Below, piece by piece: positions 15,410 to 23,767 of a stretch of 64,000 nucleotides of DNA. Position 1 is the stretch's first letter. The number at the start of each line of letters is the position of its first letter. The DNA is from Lachnospiraceae bacterium. GTDB taxonomy: Bacteria > Bacillota > Clostridia > Lachnospirales > Lachnospiraceae. The notes below the pieces were generated by a model. It searched no databases. It worked only from the letters and a program-made list of their open reading frames with translations, and was not told the DNA's origin. Where the stretch lies: assembly GCA_017472605.1 (NCBI GenBank), contig JAFUPV010000002.1:62001-126000 (forward strand), read 5' to 3'. A program made the position numbers and the translations under genes.

Positions 15410-18400
15410 ATGAAAACTGAATTGCTGCGCAACAAGAAGCTGCTCATTGGCGGCGGTGCTGCTTTGATCGTGATCATCGCGGTAATCATTGCACTGCTTC
15501 TGCCAAAGACCATCACCATGTATCCGGGCGCCTATGTCTCAGTCACCACAGAAGGACTGAACGGCGAAGGAACGGCTTCCCTGGAATTTGATGAAGCCGG
15601 ATTCCTGGAAGCAGTCCGGACAGAAAAGAAGCTGTCTGAGAAGAAGGAAACGGATCTCCTTACCATCCTCTCTTCTCTGGAGAAGTATTTTATCCTTTCC
15701 AAATCCAACGGACTGTCCAATGACGAGACAATCATCGTCAGCCACACAATTCCGACGGACCTTCTGAAAAAATACCAGATCGAGCTTGCGCCGGAAGGTG
15801 CTGAAGTGACCGTTGCCGGCCTGACCGAAATCCAGATCATTCAGCTGTCCGATTATCACACGTCTGAATTTTCCGGCTATAACGGCCATGCTTCCATGTA
15901 CTATGGTCTGGACTATGAAGCAGTCTACGATGCCGCAAAGACAGCGATCCTTGCCGTGGAAGACAGCACCGCTTCCAGAGACTACATCGATGAAAATCTG
16001 TGGTCTGATCTTTATACCTATATTGATGGTGTCAGTGCGGAATTCAGTGATGCCCTGTCCAACGGCTCCCTGTCCAACGGCGATGTCATTCCGCTGACCT
16101 TTACCGTAAATCCGGTGAAACATCGCATCGACGCCTATGGTGTTACGTTTGAGGGCGGAACTGCTGCGGTTGAAGTGAACCGTCTGGAGGAAGTGATCAC
16201 GCTCCATGCCGCAGACTACTTCATTCCGGAATACCGCGGCTACAACGGATGGGCATTGGCGGATACCACCATTGATACCGACAAACTGGCTGCGGACATT
16301 GAAACAGAATTCTCCGCAAAGCGCGCCGATTTCGACCTGGACTATGTGATGGATGAGCTCCTCGCTTCCCTGAACTACGAAATTGACGAAGTTCTGTCCA
16401 AAACGGAAGAAATCAGCAACGGTGACGCGATCACGCTGACCACATGGGCACGTTATGACACAGAAACCGTCTACAATTCCTATGTTGGTGTTGAACTCCT
16501 TCCGGGAGAAGCCACCCATACGGCGGAAGGAATCGAAGAAGCCATCACCATTGCGCTGGAAGACTATCTGACTGCTTCCGTGACCGGTTACAACACCATC
16601 GGCACGCTCGCGCTGGAGCTTGACCGGGAAACCCTGAAATCCGATCTTGCCGGACTGATTCCGGAAACAAGAAACGGATACACAGCGGAAGAAGTGTATG
16701 ATGAAGTTGCCGGTTATATTTCCTACTATGCGGACATCTATGCGGACAGAGATTCCAATCTCAGCAACGGTGATATCTGTACCGTCTCTGTCGACTGGTC
16801 ACGCAGTACTTATCTCTCCTATGTCGGCGTCAACCTTATCTTCGGCGAAAAGGTCATCACCGTTACGGATCTTCCGGACGCTGAGGAGGCGGATCTCACC
16901 GAACTGCTGACGATTACCTTCAGCGGTGTCTGCCCCAATGTCAAAGTCAGCTATGCGGTAGACAACGAGCATCCGCTCTCCCCCTATCTGGACTGGAACA
17001 GCATCTACAGCATTCCGTCCCAGATTGTCGCACACAATGGAGATACACTGGAAATCACGCTCTCCTGCAATGCGGAAAAAGCCCTCTATGCCGGCTACAA
17101 CATTGTGAACACAACAAAAACTTTTGAGGTTGCCGGCCTGGATACCTATGACTACATGCTGACCTCCATCGAGGACGAATTCATCCAGACCTGTGCGGAA
17201 AGCCAGAAGGATTCCATCCACAAGGCAGTCATGGACAGACAGGATGCGCTGATCCGCGATCTCAACAGCGATACCGGTCACATTCTCTGGTCTCTGTCTG
17301 ACATCGCTCTGGACCGGGTAGTCAGAGCCTATGCGGAACAGACCGCTTCCCACAGTCTGAACAACAGAACCGCATTTGTTTACCAGATTACTGTTCCATT
17401 CATGGATAAGGACAATCAGATCACCATGTCCAATGTCTATGTTATCTCCTGTGTGGACAATGCGCAGCAGACGACCGACGGAACAATTACCTGGGCTGAC
17501 ACGAAACGCAGCGACATCTATTATTCATCGGAGAGCGTTGAGGAAGCGCTTGCCGAACTTCCAAATTCCTTTTCAATGCAGAATGATACCGAAGCTGTGA
17601 TCACGGAACTTGTCAATGAAGCAGCGGCGGATGAACTGGCTTGGGATCCGACGGAACTGCCAATTCAGATCTTTACCGGTTCCAACGTGGAGCTTGCGGC
17701 ACTGGAAATTCCGGAAATCTCCTCCGACGCTGCAGCTTCCGCTGTTGCTTTCACCGAATATGACGGAAACCGCTACTATCTCTTTGATCAGGCAATGACC
17801 TGGGAAGAGGCGAAAGAATTCTGTGAGTCCGCAGGCGGTCATCTTGTTTCGATCACCACGAGAACGGAGCAGGATGTTGTGATGCATCTGGCAGAACAGG
17901 GCACACAGAGCAATTACTGGATCGGCGCTTACGATCAGGAAAGCGAAAGCCACTGGACCTGGACGACCGGCGAAGCGTTCTCCTACAGTTATTGGGAAAG
18001 CGGCGAACCAAACAATACCGACGGCGTAGAGCACTATGTGCATCTGCGTAAGAGCAACGGACGCTGGAACGACAACGTTCTCCAGCTGGAAAGTACCGGC
18101 TTCCTTCTGGAGGTTTCCGCAGAACAGGATCCGTTTGCATACTTCTCGGAATCGGATGCTTTCCGCCTCAGCCAGGACGCTTCCTATCACAGCCGCCCGG
18201 AAAACTCCTTTGGAATGATCGAATACGGCTCCATGGTATATCATGCAAACAATAAGGACTGGACGGAATATGAACTGAACGGCAGCTGTGCAAAGATGAC
18301 CGGTGTTCTCTCCGTTTCCAAAGACACCAATACCGAAGCCTCCATTGATGTGGCAATCTTCGGCGACGGCAGGCTCCTCTATCTCCAGACAGAAATCGGC

Positions 18401-20311
18401 CGCGTGACCTACCCGATTGCCTTTGAAGTTGACCTGACCGGTGTGAACAAACTGGACATCCGCACACGAAACAGCGGAAACGGCAGCGCCTATCTGATGA
18501 TTTCCAGAGGAAAGCTGTATCCGCAGACAGAAGAAACGACCGTTTCCAACGTCCGGCAGCTGGATGATCTGGTGTGGGTCGGCGGTTCTCAGGTTGAACT
18601 GCGCGACTGGTACTCCCGCGCTGTCAATGGCTTTATCTATCCGTACAACATCCGCTTCACCGCCAATGAGGGCGCTTACCAGATCTGGAACCTGGACGGC
18701 GCATATTCCTCTTTCAGCGGAACGTTCATGCCGGCAGCCGACCTCAACGAAGAATCCCTGATTGATGCGCGGATTTACGGAGACAATCAGCTGCTCTTTG
18801 AGGCAGCCGGCCTCTCCAAGCGTTCTCCGGCACTTGACTTTACCGTTGATGTCACCGGTGTCAAGCTGCTGAAAATTGAGGTTGTTTCTCAGAATCAGGC
18901 TTACGACAGCTACTTCTTCCTCTATGGCGATCAGCTGGTTCTGGCAGAAACAAACAGTGATTCCGCACAGTCTGAGCAGCCCCAGACTGACAAAGACGGG
19001 CAAATCGATCCGACTGGCGAGCAGGCGGATTCCTCCTGGGAATTCCCGGCTGTCTCTGCCTATGTCATGAATCAAAGTTCCTGCATGATGGAGTTTGGCG
19101 ATCATCGCTACTATCTGTTTGAGGAACCGCTGACCTGGAAACAGGCGGAGCGTTTCTGCCGCGCCCAGGGCGGTCAGCTGGCTGAGATCAGCACCCCGTC
19201 GGAACAGTGTTATCTGGAAGAGCTTCTTTCCACAGCTGTTTCTGACTGGTACTGGATTGGCGGAACCGATGAAGCAGAGGAAGGAACCTGGCTCTGGTGC
19301 TCCGGTGAGGCGATCCTCGATACCAACTGGCAGAGCGGTCAGCCGGACAATTGCAAGCAGGGCGAATTCTTTGAGCATTACCTGCAGATCAAATCCGCAA
19401 ACGGAACATGGAACGATGCCGATGAAGGAAAGAGCTGCGGATTTATCATGGAAATCTCTCCCGATAAGAGTGTTCCAAAGACAAACCTGGAACTGGCTGA
19501 GCTTTCCGACCGGATCCTTGAAGGAAACGATTATTCTTATGACAAGTACAGCTGGGACAGCCGCGGCAGCAAAGTTCTGTCCGTATACCGCCTGGATGCC
19601 AGCCGGAATGCCTGGATGCGCTATGATTTAAACGGCGAATTCGCTTCCATGACCGGAACCGTTTGTCCATACAGTGACGCGCAGAATGACGCTTCTCTGA
19701 ACATCGCCTTCTACGGCGACGGGCAGCTGCTCTATGAGTGTAAGGGAATCCGCGGAACCGACGATTCCACCGACTTCTCCATCGACCTGACCGGCGTTGA
19801 CAGCCTGCTGATCCTGACAAGCAACCGCGGCGGCTACAGCAACGGCTTCCTCCTGCTCAGTGACACCCACGTGTCTTTGGCAGAAACACCTGCAGCTGAA
19901 CTGACCTCCGCTATGAGACTTCACGGCATGCAGCTGGTGGACTCTTCCGAGTACAGCAGCAGCTTCGGACTTTCCATGGACACCTACGGCAATCTGTATT
20001 TTGATTCCTCCTCCTACAACGCGGAGCGCAATGCTTTTTCCGTGCAGCTGCTGGATGGAAACTACACCGAACTTTCCGGAACGATCACCATGCCGTCCTC
20101 TTCCAATTCGAGCCCGCTGTGCGCAATCACCGTGCAGATTTATGCGGACGACGAGCTGATCTTTGAGCAGACGGACATCAACAAAATGTCAGGACCGATT
20201 CCGTTCACACTGGATGTGACCGGGAAGAAGATGCTGAAAATCGTGGCATCGGAGACGAGTGAGATTTCACGGGATGTTTTTGTTAGTCTGAATGGTTGTG
20301 TGTTGAAGTAA
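15410..20311 (+). CDS. Anchored surface protein with two C-type lectin domains
   Basis: The 1633-residue protein has an N-terminal membrane anchor (about residues 12-33) with short basic flanks and no LPXTG, so it is a type II surface protein. Residues 40-560 hold about five related modules of roughly 115 residues, each ending in an SNGD-like motif (near 103, 222, 338, 451, 543). A C-type lectin domain at about 782-904 has WIG, EPN (866-868) and WND (886-888). A second at about 1228-1350 has WIG, QPD (1311-1313) and WND (1334-1336). These are the calcium and sugar motifs of animal C-type lectins: EPN for mannose-type, QPD for galactose-type ligands. Four NPCBM-like beta-sandwich modules with a GDGxLLY core follow or separate them. 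Binding of host or plant glycans is inferred. GGGGGA precedes the start. Confidence 0.88.
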   Translation: MKTELLRNKKLLIGGGAALIVIIAVIIALLLPKTITMYPGAYVSVTTEGLNGEGTASLEFDEAGFLEAVRTEKKLSEKKETDLLTILSSLEKYFILSKSNGLSNDETIIVSHTIPTDLLKKYQIELAPEGAEVTVAGLTEIQIIQLSDYHTSEFSGYNGHASMYYGLDYEAVYDAAKTAILAVEDSTASRDYIDENLWSDLYTYIDGVSAEFSDALSNGSLSNGDVIPLTFTVNPVKHRIDAYGVTFEGGTAAVEVNRLEEVITLHAADYFIPEYRGYNGWALADTTIDTDKLAADIETEFSAKRADFDLDYVMDELLASLNYEIDEVLSKTEEISNGDAITLTTWARYDTETVYNSYVGVELLPGEATHTAEGIEEAITIALEDYLTASVTGYNTIGTLALELDRETLKSDLAGLIPETRNGYTAEEVYDEVAGYISYYADIYADRDSNLSNGDICTVSVDWSRSTYLSYVGVNLIFGEKVITVTDLPDAEEADLTELLTITFSGVCPNVKVSYAVDNEHPLSPYLDWNSIYSIPSQIVAHNGDTLEITLSCNAEKALYAGYNIVNTTKTFEVAGLDTYDYMLTSIEDEFIQTCAESQKDSIHKAVMDRQDALIRDLNSDTGHILWSLSDIALDRVVRAYAEQTASHSLNNRTAFVYQITVPFMDKDNQITMSNVYVISCVDNAQQTTDGTITWADTKRSDIYYSSESVEEALAELPNSFSMQNDTEAVITELVNEAAADELAWDPTELPIQIFTGSNVELAALEIPEISSDAAASAVAFTEYDGNRYYLFDQAMTWEEAKEFCESAGGHLVSITTRTEQDVVMHLAEQGTQSNYWIGAYDQESESHWTWTTGEAFSYSYWESGEPNNTDGVEHYVHLRKSNGRWNDNVLQLESTGFLLEVSAEQDPFAYFSESDAFRLSQDASYHSRPENSFGMIEYGSMVYHANNKDWTEYELNGSCAKMTGVLSVSKDTNTEASIDVAIFGDGRLLYLQTEIGRVTYPIAFEVDLTGVNKLDIRTRNSGNGSAYLMISRGKLYPQTEETTVSNVRQLDDLVWVGGSQVELRDWYSRAVNGFIYPYNIRFTANEGAYQIWNLDGAYSSFSGTFMPAADLNEESLIDARIYGDNQLLFEAAGLSKRSPALDFTVDVTGVKLLKIEVVSQNQAYDSYFFLYGDQLVLAETNSDSAQSEQPQTDKDGQIDPTGEQADSSWEFPAVSAYVMNQSSCMMEFGDHRYYLFEEPLTWKQAERFCRAQGGQLAEISTPSEQCYLEELLSTAVSDWYWIGGTDEAEEGTWLWCSGEAILDTNWQSGQPDNCKQGEFFEHYLQIKSANGTWNDADEGKSCGFIMEISPDKSVPKTNLELAELSDRILEGNDYSYDKYSWDSRGSKVLSVYRLDASRNAWMRYDLNGEFASMTGTVCPYSDAQNDASLNIAFYGDGQLLYECKGIRGTDDSTDFSIDLTGVDSLLILTSNRGGYSNGFLLLSDTHVSLAETPAAELTSAMRLHGMQLVDSSEYSSSFGLSMDTYGNLYFDSSSYNAERNAFSVQLLDGNYTELSGTITMPSSSNSSPLCAITVQIYADDELIFEQTDINKMSGPIPFTLDVTGKKMLKIVASETSEISRDVFVSLNGCVLK

Positions 20312-20347
20312 TCGCCAGAGGAAACGCGCTGCCACGTAAAAGCAATC

Positions 20348-20392
20348 GCAGGCGGGATGGATAAAATTCACATTTTTATCCATCCCGCCTGC
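20348..20392. terminator. Long perfect hairpin between convergent genes
   Basis: A 19-bp perfect inverted repeat (20348-20366 with 20374-20392) has a 7-base loop and no T-run outside the stem. It lies 37 bases after the lectin-protein stop. It probably blocks read-through or 3' decay. Confidence 0.7.
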
Positions 20393-20413
20393 ATAACCAT
20401 CAAATGATATGAG

Positions 20414-20480
20414 AACTGCTGCTTCCGCGAAAAACGTGAAAAACACGCTGCTCACGCCAATACACGGAAGCGGCAGTTTT
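20414..20480 (+). terminator. Second stem-loop between convergent genes
   Basis: A 14-bp outer stem (20414-20427 with 20465-20478, one G-U pair) encloses a long loop and ends in four Ts. It may be a second, weaker terminator for the lectin-protein gene. Confidence 0.5.
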
Positions 20481-20511
20481 CTGCGCATTGGTAAGTACTC
20501 TTCTCACTATT

Positions 20512-22269
20512 TTATAATCCTCCCAGCAAATAATCCGCGAAATATGTGTTCTGATACAAAATCATGTCGTCCTCACTGGTTCCTGACCGATACAGACCAT
20601 CCATAAAGTATGCCTCTTCTACCATATTTCTTATCGCAGATTCAAATTCATTGGAAATGGAAATTCCACCATCTCTGAATACCTTCATTGCGCGATATTG
20701 CTGTTCCAGCAGCAAATGAGAATCTTTACTTGCACTTGTAATAAAGTCCTGCTGCGCCTTTCTGGACAACTCGGTAATAATTTCTTCTGATTCCGTCCCA
20801 CTTGCTAATAAATACCTGGCAAGCTCGATGCGTAAATCCATCCGTGTCTGCTCATCGGATTCGGTTTCAATGAAACGCAGCCCCTGATTCACAATTCTCT
20901 CATGAACAGAACCATCCATCTGATATTCCATTCCCATCCTGTCCATAATCGAAATCAATTGGTTTAACATGTACAGAAAGTCCCGGTTCCATGTTTCCGT
21001 TGCCAGAACATAATCCCATTGCTCACAGATTCGCGCTGTCATTTCTGCCTGATTTTTTTCATCGAACGGCAGTAATCCGCAATCCGCGAACAGTTCCAGC
21101 AACATGCCCATTTGATTTAAATTGATTGCATTCCAGTCAATTCCTGCCTGAAGCAGAGATTCACAATATTGTTCCAGATCATATTCGACTGGGAGATTTC
21201 CTGACTCAATTAATAAATGTGCATAATATGTTGGAACAATCGACGACGTCGCGATCGATGGTGATATATAGACATCATCCTTCAGCATGAACTGGTTAAA
21301 TTTTGTTATTTCCTCCATTAGCCAGGGTGTATCCTTTACCGGGTAGCCGGATGCTTCAAGGGAATATACGACCGCGTATAAGCCGTAATAATCATATTCC
21401 CAGTACAGCCAGTTCGGAAAAGCCTCCTCATCCCCCAAAAGTGCACCGATCTGTCCATGATACGCAGAAGAATCCATCTTCAATAAATCACATAATTTCA
21501 ATAAATCCATGCAGATTAACGGAACCTGCAGCAGCATATCTTTTTCATCACTGCTGTCCCATTCCCGATATATCAGTTTTTCGTAACATTCAATCACAGG
21601 AGAAATTACAGATTCATCCATCTCCACATTATAATCCTGCAGTAATTCATATAGCATCGAATAGCATCCACTATATAGATCTACTTCAATCGGATTTCTT
21701 TCGATCCGCTCTACCGTTTCGGTCAACCAGCTTTCAATCGGCTGTAACGGAATCTTCAATGCCTCCGACGCCTTGTTCACATAATACGTTGGACTGATTA
21801 TCTCTGCATTTGCAGTACCTGCAAGAAACTGATAGCATCCTGTCGATTCCTGATACAGCGTATCGAAATATGGCTGTATCATTGCATATAATTCTGCGTT
21901 ATTTTCCTGCAGGCCGTCAGATAACATGATTGCGGAATAGACATCCATTAAGTTCCAATAGCTGGTGTTCTGTTCCAATAAACGTTCATACAGATATGGC
22001 ATATCATTCGCCGTTTCTTCTACCGGAATGTTCGCAAGTTTTTTTGTTTCATTGATAAAACAGGTCGCATATGGATCCGCCAGATTCATGCTCAAATATG
22101 CGTAATTCGTTTCTTTGAATCCGCCATCTGCCATACAGGTTCGCTGCAGATGCTGTGTAAGGTTTTGCTCGCTTCCAGAGTCTTCCGGATTCGCATAAGA
22201 GTTTCCCGGAAAGACAGAAATGCCAATGATACACCATAGAACAATCCTTTTCATAATTCCTGTCATCAT
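20512..22269 (-). CDS. Secreted alpha-helical repeat protein of unknown function
   Basis: The 585-residue protein has a signal peptide (KRIVLWCIIGISVFPGNSYA). The rest is almost entirely helical, with recurring motifs such as DGGF, DGLQ and DGLYRSG that recall the alpha/alpha barrels of terpenoid-cyclase-like or glycosidase-like toroids. No catalytic motif was recognised. AAAGGAGG lies 8 bases before the ATG at 22269. It has its own strong promoter and no operon partner. It may be a surface or secreted binding protein or an inactive enzyme fold. Confidence 0.7.
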   Translation of the reverse strand: MMTGIMKRIVLWCIIGISVFPGNSYANPEDSGSEQNLTQHLQRTCMADGGFKETNYAYLSMNLADPYATCFINETKKLANIPVEETANDMPYLYERLLEQNTSYWNLMDVYSAIMLSDGLQENNAELYAMIQPYFDTLYQESTGCYQFLAGTANAEIISPTYYVNKASEALKIPLQPIESWLTETVERIERNPIEVDLYSGCYSMLYELLQDYNVEMDESVISPVIECYEKLIYREWDSSDEKDMLLQVPLICMDLLKLCDLLKMDSSAYHGQIGALLGDEEAFPNWLYWEYDYYGLYAVVYSLEASGYPVKDTPWLMEEITKFNQFMLKDDVYISPSIATSSIVPTYYAHLLIESGNLPVEYDLEQYCESLLQAGIDWNAINLNQMGMLLELFADCGLLPFDEKNQAEMTARICEQWDYVLATETWNRDFLYMLNQLISIMDRMGMEYQMDGSVHERIVNQGLRFIETESDEQTRMDLRIELARYLLASGTESEEIITELSRKAQQDFITSASKDSHLLLEQQYRAMKVFRDGGISISNEFESAIRNMVEEAYFMDGLYRSGTSEDDMILYQNTYFADYLLGGL

Positions 22270-22321
22270 CTATTATGCCTCCTTTCGCTGTTCGCGATGT
22301 TTTCGCTCTTTTTCTATGTCA

Positions 22322-22350
22322 ATTATAACCTTCTTTTACCTGTATATCAA
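22322..22350 (-). promoter_or_regulatory. Promoter of the secreted helical protein
   Basis: On the minus strand, TTGATA (22345-22350), a 17-base spacer and a perfect TATAAT (22322-22327) lie about 50 bases before the start codon. Confidence 0.8.
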
Positions 22351-22435
22351 CTACATTTGCAGCTGCTAATAGCAGGTTATCATTGTATTTAGAACAGTAA
22401 TGTCGAATGCTGTCGAAACTTGCGGTGAATTTTGC

Positions 22436-22464
22436 TTGCTTTCCTGTCAAACATTGTTTATGAT
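22436..22464 (+). promoter_or_regulatory. Promoter of the Rpn-family nuclease gene
   Basis: TTGCTT (22436-22441), a 17-base spacer and TATGAT (22459-22464). The 306-base gap between the divergent genes holds this promoter and the opposite one at 22322-22350; nothing else was seen. Confidence 0.65.
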
Positions 22465-22575
22465 AAATCTGTTCAAACTTACATAATTTTCCGCCTCAAC
22501 CATGAAGCAGACACCGTACACAGGATAATTCAACGACAATTTGATCATTTTTTGTAAACCAGGAGGATACTGTGT

Positions 22576-23514
22576 ATGTGTATGACCAAAGTCACGTCTG
22601 CCAGCCAGACAATCAACTATGACCTTCTCCCTGTCACATCGGATATTGTTTTCAAGATGATCTTCGGTCAGGAAGACAGCAAGCCCATTCTCTGCTCGTT
22701 CCTGAATGCGATTCTCCATCTGGACATTCAGTCTCCGGATCAGCTGGAACTGTCCAATACGGAAATCAATCCGGACTATCTGGATGATAAAAAATGCATT
22801 CTTGACATTAAAATCAAACTGCCGGATAAAACTTCAATTGATGTTGAAATTCAGGTTGTAAACCAGTATAATATTGATAGAAGGAGCGTCTATTACGTCG
22901 CTCAGCTGTGTGCGGATCAGCTGAACAGCGGTGATAACTATTCATTGCTGCGTCCTTCCATCGGTCTCACCATTATTTGTTTCAACTTTTTTGAAGATGA
23001 CCGCTATCACCGCCGCATTGTGCTGAAAGATAACGATACCGGCGAATTCTTCTCTGACATGATCCGGATTGAATTTCTGGAAATCGCAAAGGCGATCAAG
23101 ACCCTTTCTCACAAAGCAGATCCTGAAAACCCAATTTCATCCGATCTGACGGAAGCAGAGCAGTGGGCTCTGTTCATCGGATCCGACAGACAGGAGGTGT
23201 TCGAAATGCTTGCAAGCAACAACAAATCCATTGAGGAAGCATACGCCAGACTGCAGCGCTTCAGCTGCGATGAAACACTGCGGGAGCAATACCGTGCCCG
23301 CGAAAAGGCGCTCCGTGACTGGAACAGTTCCATCAGCAGCAGCTATTCTGCGGGAATGGAAAAAGGCAAGACAATCGCCAACGACTCTTCCGCCCGCAAC
23401 CTGGTCGCCTATCTGAAGTCTCAGAACACGACCGAAGAAAAAATCATTGAACAGCTGATGTTCACCTATCAGCTTTCCCACGAGCAGGCGGCAGTCTATC
23501 TCTCCAATGAATGA
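22576..23514 (+). CDS. Rpn-family (PD-(D/E)XK) recombination-promoting nuclease
   Basis: The 312-residue protein has the family's opening signature (SDIVFKMIFG). The catalytic core is ILDIKI followed by IDVEIQV, matching the D...ExQ pattern of PD-(D/E)XK enzymes annotated as PDDEXK transposase or Rpn nuclease. The C-terminal part is charged and helical, ending with a small helix-turn-helix-like segment. Family members are DNA endonucleases that promote RecA-independent recombination in E. coli. The catalytic residues look intact. AGGAGG lies 9 bases before the ATG. It has its own promoter and terminator and no transposon ends nearby. Confidence 0.9.
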   Translation: MCMTKVTSASQTINYDLLPVTSDIVFKMIFGQEDSKPILCSFLNAILHLDIQSPDQLELSNTEINPDYLDDKKCILDIKIKLPDKTSIDVEIQVVNQYNIDRRSVYYVAQLCADQLNSGDNYSLLRPSIGLTIICFNFFEDDRYHRRIVLKDNDTGEFFSDMIRIEFLEIAKAIKTLSHKADPENPISSDLTEAEQWALFIGSDRQEVFEMLASNNKSIEEAYARLQRFSCDETLREQYRAREKALRDWNSSISSSYSAGMEKGKTIANDSSARNLVAYLKSQNTTEEKIIEQLMFTYQLSHEQAAVYLSNE

Positions 23515-23562
23515 AGCTGCCTCCGCACGATTTTCCTGTGAACCAATTACTCCATGTTTTCA

Positions 23563-23597
23563 TCAGCCGCCTGTCGTCTGGACAGGCGGCTGATTCT
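23563..23597 (+). terminator. Intrinsic terminator after the Rpn nuclease gene
   Basis: A perfect 13-bp stem (23563-23575 with 23581-23593) has a 5-base loop and a T-rich tail (TTCTTC). Confidence 0.8.
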
Positions 23598-23679
23598 TCT
23601 TCCTGAAAGCGAATTCCAATTCCGTTTTTTGGAATTTCTGTAATTCTACGGAAAAAGACTGCAATTTTTCACAATTCTG

Positions 23680-23688
23680 TGGTATGCT
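23680..23688 (+). promoter_or_regulatory. Extended -10 promoter of the ABC exporter pair
   Basis: TGGTATGCT is an extended -10 element 80 bases before the first exporter gene; the -35 region is weak. Just upstream, AATTCC and GGAATT arms flank a T-run and could be an operator. Confidence 0.45.
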
Positions 23689-23767
23689 GTACCTAACTGA
23701 CATTTCAGGCAGGATTCTCACTGCCTCCAAACGTCTCATCCTATTTTTCGGAAAGGAGTCTCCTTCT

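Noticed and set aside
17573..19378. 601-codon minus-strand frame inside the lectin-protein gene
   Set aside because: There is no ribosome binding site or domain; the plus-strand frame carries complete C-type lectin motifs.
22576..23514. Rpn nuclease as part of a transposon
   Set aside because: The family is often labelled transposase, but no terminal inverted repeats or target duplications were found, and the gene has its own promoter and terminator.
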